Positions 1 to 10,400 of a DNA stretch of 64,000 nucleotides are shown one piece after another. Every line of letters begins with the position of its first letter. Within the stretch, counting starts at the first letter, position 1. This DNA is from Vicia villosa. Taxonomy: Eukaryota > Streptophyta > Magnoliopsida > Fabales > Fabaceae. The notes beneath the pieces are model-generated. The model worked only from the letters and a program-made list of their open reading frames with translations, was not told the origin of the DNA and did no database searches. Position numbers and translations under genes: made by a program. The DNA is taken from the NCBI RefSeq assembly GCF_029867415.1, contig NC_081186.1:105126753-105190752 (forward strand), given 5' to 3'.

Positions 1-510
1 TATATTTAATTGTCTTGTATGTGTTGTCCATAATCAACATAATAGAACAAATATTCAACAACTTTATTGAATATGGGTTAGAAAAAAAAACATCTCTCAT
101 AATATCTTAGTCATTTTTTCTTCTACTATAGTAAACATAACTCACACATCTTTTATCAACTTAAACAAATATTGTATCTCGATTCTAAAACCTCTGATCA
201 CTTTTTGTAACCTAATATTATGTTTATATATTTAGGTGATCGAGTTGACATCTATAAAAAGGATAAAACAAATATTTTAAAAGTATTAGGATTGAAGGGA
301 TAACTTTCCGATATCAAATAAAGTTCTCCTATTTAAATTTGAAAAAATAAATCAAAACTTTTACACTTACTAAAAAATCATTATCCAGCAATGTAATTGA
401 AAAATTAATATATACAATATATGTATTAGATAAAAAATAAATAAATACTTATGCAGTTATTATTTAATTATTTTATTTTTCAACAATTCAGCCAATGTTA
501 TTAATTAAAT
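1..510. other. AT-rich intergenic DNA
   Basis: Very AT-rich sequence with no long open frame. I see no recognisable gene, RNA or transposon protein here. Confidence 0.5.
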
Positions 511-1204
511 CTATCTTGACACCATATTTGACACTAATTCTTACATCAAATACTATTCACTATATTTTTAGTGATAAATAATATATTTTTTTAAAATTTT
601 ATAAAAAATAGTGTTTTTAAAAAATATTATTGTTTTTAAAATTATTTTTGTAAAATTAGTTTAAACAAATATAAGATTTGTCATCAGCCAATTTTATTAT
701 TGTATTAACCACAAAAAATATAGGTGTTTATTAATCACATATTTTAGTTATAATTTATTAATGTTTACTACTTCATTAATCAATAAAAAAATAAATAACA
801 TTAATCAAATTCTGACATTAAATTATAAAATATAATAAACTGTCTATATTAACTTGGTTATGATATTAAATAAAATTAGTTAATAGAATGTAAAGACGGA
901 TAACTATATTTCATATTTTAATGTGAGAATTTAGTTAATATTATACATTTTTATTGGTTAATCAAGTTGTAAATTTGATGAACTATGATTAATAACATAT
1001 ACTTTTATAATTAATGTAACAATAAATTTGGTTAATGATAAAATTTATATGTATATTATAAAAGTAATTTTAAAAACAAAATATTTTTTATAATTATTAT
1101 TATTTTCTATTTTAAAAAATTGAAAATAAAACATTGTTCAGGTAGATAAGGAGGGTATATAAGGTGAATAGTGCTTGGGTGACATCTTATGGTGTCAAAA
1201 TAGC
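511..1204. mobile_element. MITE-like element with terminal inverted repeats
   Basis: The left end (from 511, CTATCTTGACACCATA) is the inverse of the right end (to about 1204, TATGGTGTCAAAATAG) with one mismatch in 16. A second inverted block follows inside it (ACTATTCAC near 551, GTGAATAGT near 1164). The roughly 690-bp interior is AT-rich and non-coding. I could not fix a target-site duplication, so the superfamily is open. It ends about 140 bp before the mTERF start codon. Confidence 0.6.
1156..1162 (+). promoter_or_regulatory. TATA box candidate for the mTERF gene
   Basis: TATATAA lies 182 bp upstream of the mTERF start codon, at the right edge of the inverted-repeat element. It is the best core-promoter match before the gene; use as a promoter is inferred. 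Confidence 0.35.
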
Positions 1205-1343
1205 ATTTTTGTAATTAAATATTAAACAAAACTCTCTTCTATCTCGCAATAACAACTCGTGAAAGTGAAAATACCCTTTTAACTGTTTTGATGCAATTAC
1301 TGAACTTCGTTCCAAATTTCAAACTTGATTACAACACTCACTC

Positions 1344-2456
1344 ATGCTTCGATTTCTCTCCAATGGGTCAAATCTTTTTCAGCAGCTTACATTCATCCCT
1401 ACTATCTTAAAATCGTTGCCAGTTTTCACGCCTGCCACCTATTCGACAAATGTCCCAGCCGAAAATGAGGTTAAATTACAAAAATCAAGAGATAAATGGA
1501 AGGATGCCACTGAAGTTTTAAGTAAATGGGGTTGTGGTGGAGACGATATGAAGAGAATATTTACCCGTTGCCCCGCATTGCGCTATGCCGATCCTTCTCA
1601 GATTCAATCAAAACTCTGCTTGCTTAGTGACTTGGGTTTAGGGTCATCTGAGCTAGTGAAGATTATCAATTGCAGGCCTCGGTTTTTCAGGACGCGGATT
1701 AACCATAAGTTCGGAGAGAGGCTTGACTCTCTTATGTCATTGTTTGAGTCAAAGGAAATGCTTCACAAGGCCATTGTAAGAAACCCTTCATTGTTATGTG
1801 AAAATAGCTATGACATCGAAGGTATTGTTGCACAATATGAAAAGTTAGGTGTGCCGAAAAGGGACTTTGTTAAAATGCTGATTTTGCGGCCGACAATCAT
1901 TTCAAGGACTTCCTTTGACGATGAGAAACTTGAGTATATAAGTAGGGCTAGGGTTTCGAAGGATGCTAAGTTGTACAAGTATGTGGTGACACTAATAGGG
2001 ATTTCTCGTGTGGACACGATTCGTGAAAAGGTCTTGAATCTAGCAAAGTTTGGTTTTTCGGATGATGAGATACTTGCTCTTTTTGGGAGGTCTCCTAATA
2101 TTTTGACATTGTCGACCGATAAGGTTCAGAGGAACATGACTTTCATTTTAGGTACAATGAAGCTTGAAGCTAAGACGATCTTAAAGTACCCGAATCTCTT
2201 GTTCGCAAATATGGAGACTGTTTTGAAGCCAAGAGGGCTTCTAGCAATGAAGATACAAGATATGGATTCCAAGTTGAAAATACCCTCAATACATAAGGCA
2301 TTGAGGATGTCAGAGGAGAGGTTTTTAAAATTGTTTGTTGAATGTCATGACAAGGAAATAGCTGATGAATTAATGGAGTTTTATAAAAGGACAAAAGAGG
2401 TTAAAAGATTAGCAGCTTCATCAAAGACTTGTACTTCTAGAGGTTTCCCTTTTTGA
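1344..2456 (+). CDS. mTERF family protein, organelle-targeted (370 aa)
   Basis: Single-exon gene for a mitochondrial transcription termination factor (mTERF) family protein, which binds organellar DNA or RNA and acts in transcription, splicing or termination in mitochondria or plastids. Residues 1 to about 45 are Ser/Thr-rich, hydroxylated and poor in acidic residues, as in a transit peptide. From about residue 50 there are repeated mTERF-type helical units of about 30 residues containing the conserved leucine and proline pattern (for example IFTRCPALRY, IVRNPSLL, MLILRPTII, LFGRSPNIL, ILKYPNLLF). The length is normal for the plant family, which is intronless and often clustered. The ATG at 1344 is the first in frame and gives a plausible transit peptide; the stop is at 2454. 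Which of the roughly 30 plant mTERFs it corresponds to cannot be told from sequence reading. Confidence 0.9.
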   Translation: MLRFLSNGSNLFQQLTFIPTILKSLPVFTPATYSTNVPAENEVKLQKSRDKWKDATEVLSKWGCGGDDMKRIFTRCPALRYADPSQIQSKLCLLSDLGLGSSELVKIINCRPRFFRTRINHKFGERLDSLMSLFESKEMLHKAIVRNPSLLCENSYDIEGIVAQYEKLGVPKRDFVKMLILRPTIISRTSFDDEKLEYISRARVSKDAKLYKYVVTLIGISRVDTIREKVLNLAKFGFSDDEILALFGRSPNILTLSTDKVQRNMTFILGTMKLEAKTILKYPNLLFANMETVLKPRGLLAMKIQDMDSKLKIPSIHKALRMSEERFLKLFVECHDKEIADELMEFYKRTKEVKRLAASSKTCTSRGFPF

Positions 2457-4515
2457 ACTACATTTCTATGCTTTGAGATAAGTTTAGAGCTGAAGTAGAT
2501 TTCTGTTTTGTGGTTATTATTTTTCTGACGCTTCGTATTAGCTTTCTCTGTCTGTCTAAATCTTAATGGAGATTTTTCCTGTCAGTTTTTGTAACAGCCT
2601 GACAGGTGAGCGGCTAAGTTTTGAAGTGAGGAAATAATTTATATTCATATTGATGTAAAATAAATGCTGAATATTCTTACAAATGACAATGCACTAATCC
2701 TTATTTATGCTTATATTATGCTCCTGTTGATCTATGTCATAGAGATTCGACAAAGTTTTACGTTGACAGTCGATTGTCTTTCACAACCCTCTCCTTTTAT
2801 TCCAGCTATACATTACAATGCTAACATAGACGAGATTCCAATGAGGTTGGTCTAGATGAAGCATGTGACGCACCCAAACTCTTTAGTGAGAGGTTCTTGG
2901 TTTGATATTTTGTGAAAAATAAACCTCTCTCAGAGAAGTCATACTCTTGTTGCTCTGTCTGTCTTGAACATGATTGTCTCTAGTAGCAGTGCACCTGTGA
3001 ATTTCATCAAGAAAAGAGAGAACGGTGAAATGCTAACACAATATATGGTAGAATATGATGAGTTGATATATTTCAGACATTGTAACATTCATAAACAACT
3101 TAAATGTCTGTATATGGAAGCAAAAATGGTTTACACATTATGCATCAAGGAAGGTTGACTGTTTGACATTTTCTTTCTGTTATTTTATATTCCTATCTGT
3201 CAACTTAAAGGTGAAAAATTGTTTCCTCTGAAGGAACTGAAAGATATCATTAACAAGGTTCTTATGGGCTATGGTTGCAACCTGGTTCTTTTTCGTATGG
3301 ACCACAATTTGAGGCTTTAGGTGATGTTGTATGCTTCACTTGCATATAAATTCATGAGGTGCAGTCTTTGTGTATGGCAAAATTTGCATGTTTGATTGTT
3401 TATCTTGAATGATAAATTTTTGGTTCCGTGCTTGCGTTATTCTTGGTTCATATTTGTATGAAACTAAGGACCTGTTTGTGCTTATGTTTTTCTTTTTCTT
3501 CATTATTGTTATTTTTTCTGTTTTAGTTATGAGCTCATTCTACACTGAATTTGATATTTGAGTATTAAAGCAATCTCTAATTTTTAATAATCTTACTTTT
3601 TTTCAACCAGAGAAAATTTACTGGTTAAATAAAAATCCCTCTTCTGGCATTGAGTTATTTCTTTATTTTGGTTATGAATGCATGAAACCGTAATTAGAGT
3701 GGTCAAAGTCAATGTCATGCATTGAAATTGCAAATCCATTCTTAGTGTGTTTTTGTTTGTAATTTGAGAGCAGATTGATTAATTAAAAACACAGTTTAGT
3801 ACTACACTAACTAAAACAGACATTTATATATGTCATTTTTAATACTCCTAAACTCAAGGATTATAGGACAACTACACCATGCATCATTTAAGTTAAATGG
3901 TTTTTAAATAATTTTAACAAGTTAGCCCGTTGATTTTTTTTTTTTTTTTTTAACAAATTAGTTCTTTTAACATGTAAATGTGTAAGTTGTTTTAAGCACA
4001 TTCACTTTAATGTTATTTTATTGTTATTGTTTTTTGATAAAGTAGTTTAATGTCTAAAATTTTATATTTTAAATGTGAATGAATAAGTGAAACATTGTAG
4101 ATTTGAACTTATACCCCTATATCTAATGTCATTGTACGACTATCAATCAACTAAGTCGGTTTAATGGGATGCATTCATATTTATTCTACATGACATGAAT
4201 GTGGTATTTAATTTATCCTTCATCTACAAATATAAAACTCTATATTGATGTATAACATAATTTTTTTTTTTTTAAGTTTGATAGTAAATTAAGGTATCTC
4301 TACACTTTATTATTTTTCTTTTAATCTTTTTTTTTCCATTTAGACTAATTTTAAGGATTTAAGATGTGCATGGGAGATGAATTAAACATATCGTTCTAAG
4401 GACATGGTTTAAATAATATATACATCCATTTTTTTTATAAAGTTTGTTTAAAAAGTTAGTGAAATAGATTTTGAGACTAAAGTAATAACCGGTTACAAAT
4501 AAACTTTTAAAGGAA
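2457..4515. other. mTERF 3' region and intergenic DNA
   Basis: Starts with the mTERF 3' untranslated region. Small open frames at 2664-2855 and 2964-3158 have no recognisable domain and look like chance frames. T-rich and A-rich runs at about 3930-3950 and 4261-4274. No further gene seen. Confidence 0.4.
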
Positions 4516-4977
4516 ATCAAATAATGTATTCTTGTGTTGTGAAGGTCTTAGCTAATAGGCTAAAACAAGTTATTAGAGGGGTCATTCATTTCTAATAATC
4601 AATAGACTTTTGTAACTTGATTGCTAATGAAATGGTAGATGAGGGGAAAAAAAAGAAGAAATGACTGATTTTAATTAAAGTTGATTTCCAAAAAAACTTT
4701 TAAAATTATTGATTGATATTTTTTTGAAAGAGTTTATGACTCTTGAAGTCTTATGAATTTTTCAAATAAATAAAATAAATAAAAAATAGAGAAGGTGGAT
4801 CATCAACTTAAATTCTTGTTAACGAGAATGCTACAAATGAATTTGGAGAGAAACTTAATATAAAGAGGTCTTTTATCACAATTTTTATTATTCTTGTGGA
4901 AGGTCATAACTATTTATTTAATGCAACATATAACGATGACACTTTAATTCTGAGTGAGAAAAGTTGAGCAAATATTA

Positions 4978-5318
4978 AAGGTGACAAATGGGCACGCAAG
5001 TACCATTTAGGTATGTCCTGCAAGAAAACATGTCCAAGAAAACGTGGCAGGGTGGGACAAACATAGTTGAGGGTGTGGATATAAAATATTGACGCGTCCT
5101 ATAACAAAATGAAGGCGGGACAAAGCGGACTTGTGAACATGCACCTTTATAGTTTAAAAATTACAAAAAATTATGTTGATGTCTGTGCACGCAAAAACTT
5201 GAGCGGGAGGAATGAACACATTAGAGGGTGCAAGCCTAAACCCTTTATCTGCCTCGCAAAAAAGTGCGGGTAAAAAGGGTACGTCCGACGGACCGGATCC
5301 ATTTTGTCACCCCTAACT
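4978..5318. mobile_element. hAT-like MITE inserted in the LINE remnant
   Basis: A 341-bp segment bounded by AATATTA at 4971-4977 and again at 5319-5325. Its ends are inverted (GGTGACAAATGG on the left, CCATTTTGTCACCCC on the right). The flanking LINE reading (ANIK before, continuing with IKSILL after) is interrupted exactly here. GC-rich stretches around 5210-5290 resemble the common plant hAT non-autonomous group whose ends begin (C)AGGGGTG. Seven bases of the duplication match; an eighth, usual for hAT, mismatches. Confidence 0.65.
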
Positions 5319-5430
5319 AATATTAGCGCAATTAAATCAATTTTACTTCTTTAAACTTATACCTGATTTGAAGCTGAACTTCTATAAAAGTTTATTTGCA
5401 GGTGTCAATGTATCACACTCTTTATTAACT

Positions 5431-5610
5431 GAGGTGGGTAATATTCTTCATTGTAGAGTTATTAAATGAGGTGGGTAATATTCTTCATTATAGAGTTGCT
5501 CATGTTCTTTTCAAATATCTTAGCCTCCGTATCACACTCTTTATGAGGTGGGTAATATTCTTTATTTTAGAGTTGCTCATGTTCTTTTCAAATATCTTAG
5601 CCTCCGTATT
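5431..5610 (+). repeat. Tandem duplication of about 77 bp
   Basis: The block starting GAGGTGGGTAATATTCTT occurs at 5431 (short copy), 5468 and 5545. The last two share about 60 nearly identical bases through CTTAGCCTCCGTAT. It lies within the LINE remnant and postdates much of its decay. Confidence 0.75.
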
Positions 5611-6630
5611 AGTGGAAATTCAATGATTATTCTTTTGGACCTATAATTGATAATTTGAGTAAGGATTATCTCGTTTGAAATGTCATAATGCCTTTTGAGG
5701 CTTTCTTATTTTTCTCAAGTCAGTATTATCGTCCATGCCAGTATACTTTCTTTCTCTAAGACCCCTACAAGTATCATTTCTTTAATCAAATGTCTTTTTT
5801 ATATTTGTTTATTGAGAATAAATGAGCATGGTAAGATTCATTGGATGCATTAAGATAAGTTTGCTTAGATCGGGATAAGGATGATTAGGGGTGCATATAA
5901 TTATGGATTCTAATTTTGTTTTATTGAGGAAATGAGGTTGGAGATTGAAAACGGATCAAGATAGCTTATGGTTTAAAGGTTTTATTTTGCAAATATAGTA
6001 TTGATGAGGTGTGATTAAGAATAAAAATACGTCTTTGAAATGGTGGAAAACCGTGTATATTATTTTTTTCTTGGATGAAAGGTGAGGTGGGAAAATGGTT
6101 TTCAAATCCCTTGATTAGAGTGGTGGGTAATGAAAAATATACTTATTTTTGGCGTGTCTCTTAGATTGGTGGGAGTTGTCTCAACGATTGTTATTCTAGA
6201 CATTTTGGTTTGTATTATGTAAAAGATGTTTCAATAGTTCTTATACTCAAAGAGAGGTGAAAGTTTTATGGGAAAGGATGAAGGTGCAGACCTATGCTTT
6301 TTAGTTGGGAAGAAGATTTACATGAGGGTTGTTGTATCGAATTAGATAACTTTTAGATGTTAAGGTCAACTCAAAGTGAAGTGCACTCTATTAAAGATAC
6401 TTACCGCATTCTCACTCAAGTAAACAAAAGGATCCAATAATAATTTAACTATCCAGTCTAAAATAAAATGGCGTTGTTGAATATTCTTTGCTTGCTTGGA
6501 GATTACTGAATAATCGTCTTGCCACTTTGATTAATATTAGTAAGACGTGAAATATCCAATCATAACGATTATCGTTAGTTTGGTGTTATTTAAAAAAATC
6601 TTAATAGTCTTTTCTTTAATTGTTTATTTT

Positions 6631-7464
6631 TGAATAATGAATAGAGTTTAAACTTAAATTTATTCAGTGTATCTTGTGCTTTTGCTAATAATGTATTTAG
6701 TTATGTCAATTGTGAATCAATTTTATAATTTATAAGTTTGTCGCATGTATCTAGAAAAGAATCTACATGACCCCTCTACAAGTGGAGTAATATGAACAAA
6801 ATACTTCTTTAATAAAAAAGTTAAAATTTTGCAATTTTTTGTTACTTTTTTTTAATTGCTTAATTTTTATTACTTGCGAAATTTGCTATTGTACCAAAAC
6901 TTCTGCGGAAAATACAATACCTACAAAATTTTCAATAGATTTAAAAAAAAATGCATTTTATAAAATAAAATGAAAGAAATATTTTTAATATTATTAGAAT
7001 ATATGGGATGCCAAATAGTACTAGTAGGAGATGCCAAATACAAGTAGGAGATGCCAAGTAGATTCTTCATCCTAAACGTTTTCAGACTTATGTTATGTGT
7101 TTTTAGTCTATATAAACCGCGCGCAAAATAAGTTGACCATTTCTTAGAAGGAAATCAACCTTATCTCTAATTTTGACCATATTGTAAGCTTTAAGTTTGT
7201 TAGTTAAATGAGTGTAGATTAAAATGAGTGTTTACTTAACATGACTGTTGTTTACTTTGACCCCCAAAAAAAGAGTGTTTACGTAACATTTTCTCCATTT
7301 AAGTTGATTCCAGAGTGTTTCTTCATGTAACTTTCTAAACGTAGGTGAGATAATAAAAAGTTATGGAGATATTTGATCTGTATTACGCGTGAACTGTTCA
7401 CACACCCTCACCCTCTCACACACCCACCACATATAGAAACCCAAAGTGTTGAATCCAAAAATCA
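6631..7464 (+). promoter_or_regulatory. Upstream region of TNL1 with TATA box and W-box-like sites
   Basis: A TATATAAA sequence at 7109-7116 is a good core-promoter match. TTGACC, the core of the WRKY-binding W box, occurs three times on the plus strand at 7133, 7173 and 7257. A short direct repeat (GGAGATGCCAA, near 7027 and 7047) lies at about 7010-7060. If transcription starts near 7140, the W boxes lie in the 5' untranslated region. Functional use is inference. Confidence 0.4.
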
Positions 7465-10400
7465 ATGTATTCATCTTCATCCTCCTCCTCAAATCCCCGA
7501 TGGATTCACGACGTCTTCATCAACTTCAGAGGCGAAGACACTCGCAAAACCTTCGTCTCCCATCTCTACGCCGTCCTCTCAAACGCCGGGATCAACACTT
7601 TCCTCGACAACGAGAAGCTAGAAAAAGGAGAGGACATTAGAAATGAACTAGTTCAATCGATTGGAGTGTCGCGAATAGCGATCGTAGTTTTCTCGAAAAA
7701 CTACGCGGAATCCAGTTGGTGTTTGAATGAACTGGATAAAATTATGGAGTGTCGTAGGACTCTAGGTCAGGTCGTTTTGCCTGTGTTTTATGATGTTGAG
7801 CCTTCTGTTGTTCGGCATCAGAAAGGGGAGTTTGGTAAAGCTTTGGAAGTTAGTGCTAAGAGTAGATATATCATTGAGGAAGTGATGCAGAAGGTTTTGA
7901 TTAGATGGAAAAAGGTGTTGACTGATGCATCCTTTTTATCTGGTTGGGAAGGAAGCGCTTTCAGGTATAGATTAATTATTAAGTCATTTTTAGTACAGTT
8001 TTTAGTGATGTTTTAGTGCTTTTTGGCGTGTGTTTGGTTATGCGGTGAAAAAGTTTGATTCTGAGTGATTTTATTATGGAAATTGATTATGGCTAAACGT
8101 GAATTCAAGGTAAAATAATTCATGTTTAGATAAACTCTTGTAAAAGTGAGTTGAACTATAAATTTAAATGTGTGTTTGGTTTGACTGTGGATATGATTGA
8201 TTTTGATAGAGTTGAGTTTGGTATAATTGATTTTAACATAATTGAGTTTAGCATAAATGATTTATGTTTGAATACATTTATGTGAAAGTGAGTTAAACAA
8301 CAAATTTCAGTGTAAAAATCAAGAAGCTACAAATTCTAGCTTCAAGGAGAATCAATTCTGGAAACAGAATCAATTCTACTTAAAAAGAACCAAACACTTC
8401 AAAATCACTCTATAATCAATTTTGCACCTCTAGAATTGCTTTTGCCTCATCCAAAAACCAAACTAGACATGCTAAGTGTATAAATTATGTTTAGACTCAA
8501 AAGCTACAATCCCAACTTCAAGTAAAATCAATTTAGAAAAAGCAGAATCAATTGTACTCGAGCGCAACCAAATATGTTAAAATCAATTCTACGCATCTAG
8601 AATCAATTCTACACATCTCGAATCAATTCTAAATGTTTAAACGACGAAACCAAACATACACTAGGTAGTGTTTTGACGAGCATTTGAAACTTGTATGTGT
8701 CTTTTACTATATAGTCTTTTGATGTTTATGCTCGTTATGTCTGATTCATAATTAATATATTGAAGGAGTGACCGTGAATTAGTGAAGAAAATTGTTGAGG
8801 TCATTTTGCCAAAACTAGACAACACATCCTTGCCGATTACTGACTTTCCGGTTGGATTAGAGTTCCATGTGAAACAAGTGGTTCAGTTGATTAAGAAACA
8901 ACCGAGTGATGTTTGTATGGTAGGGATCTGGGGCATGGGAGGATCGGGTAAAACAACTGTAGCTAAAGCCATCTACAATCAAATTCATCGTAGATTTGAG
9001 TGTATAAGTTTCATTGAAAATATTAGAGAAGTTTGTGAACAGGATAGTAGAGGGCACATTCATTTACAACAACAACTTCTTTCGGATATCCTTAAAGCAA
9101 AGGAGAAGATACATAGTATTGCATTGGGGACAACTAGGATCCAGAAAGTGCTTTCTGGAAAAAAAGCACTTGTTGTACTTGATGATGTGACGGATTTTCA
9201 GCAAATAAAAGCCCTGTGTGGAAATCATAAAAGTTTTGGTTCTGGAAGCGTATTAATTGTTACAACCAGGGATGTCCGCATACTTAAGTTACTTGAAGTT
9301 GTTTCTGTCTATGAAATGAAGGAAATGCTCAAAAATGAGTCCCTTGAGCTTTTCTGTTGGCATGCTTTTAGACAAGCAAGTCCGAGAGGAGGCTATAGTG
9401 AGCTCGCAAGAAATGTGGTTGCTTATTGTAGAGGGTTACCACTGGCTCTTGAAGTCCTTGGATCCTACTTATTTGAAAGGTCAAAACAAGAATGGACAAG
9501 TGTACTATCAAAGTTAGAGAAAATTCCCAATGATGAAGTGCAAGAGAAACTGAGAATAAGCTATGATGGTTTGAAGGATGACATGGAAAAGGATATATTT
9601 CTCGATATATGTTGTTTCTTTATTGGTAAGGACAGAGCCTATGTTACAGAGATACTAAATGGCTGTGGACTTTATGCTGATATTGGAATAGCTGTCCTCA
9701 TTGATCGGAGCCTCCTAAAAGTTGAGAAGAATAACAAGCTTGGAATGCATGATTTAATAAGAGACATGGGAAGAGAAATTGTTCGCAAAAGTTCAGCAAG
9801 AGAGCCTGGGAAGCGTAGTCGGTTGTGGTTTCACGAAGATGTGCACGATGTTTTGGAAAAAAATGCTGTAAGAACTTTCTCTATATACAATTTCAAACTT
9901 TTGAGTATCCTTTATAATCTTGTCAAGATTGTGAAATTCTGTTTGTTTTTGTTTTTGTTCTTCATAACTATTGGCTACGAATTGTGGGATTAATAATCCT
10001 AGTATGTTTTCCTACTCACATTCATTACAAGTGTGCTTGGTTCTGCCATTTTATGCATAACTTTCTAGCAAGAAAATAAAAAGCATTTCCCCTTACTTTT
10101 CTCAGGTTTCTTACTTCACATGCAGGGAACAGAAACTGTTGAGGCATTGATTTTGAACTTGCAAAGAACAGGAAGAGTTAGCTATAGTACCAATGCTTTT
10201 CAAGACATGCAGAAACTGAGACTTTTACAACTTGATCGTGTTGACCTCACTGGAGATTTTGGTAATTTTTCCAAACAACTGAGATGGGTCAACTGGCAAA
10301 GACCTGCCTTCAACTTTGTACCCAACGACTTTGATCAGGGAAATCTCGTTGTTTTTGAATTAAAACATAGCAATGTTAACCAAGTTTGGAAGGAAGCCAA

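Larger units (their letters stand above)
4520..6630 (+). pseudogene. Decayed L1-type LINE reverse transcriptase
   Basis: Translation in shifting frames recovers an ordered series of non-LTR reverse transcriptase motifs: VLANRLK near 4540, LIANEMVDE near 4620, a KVDF block near 4680, the catalytic-region residue run DDTLILSEKS near 4940, LKLNFYKS near 5370, then after 6080 a VGN-x-FW type segment and SWEEDLHE. Many stops and frameshifts separate these, so it is an old dead copy. The relics follow the order of a plant L1 ORF2 on the plus strand. It is interrupted by a small element at 4978-5318 and a tandem duplication at 5431-5610. Confidence 0.7.

Noticed and set aside
2664..3158. Two short frames after the mTERF gene
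   Set aside because: No domain, no conserved start context; within the probable 3' untranslated region.
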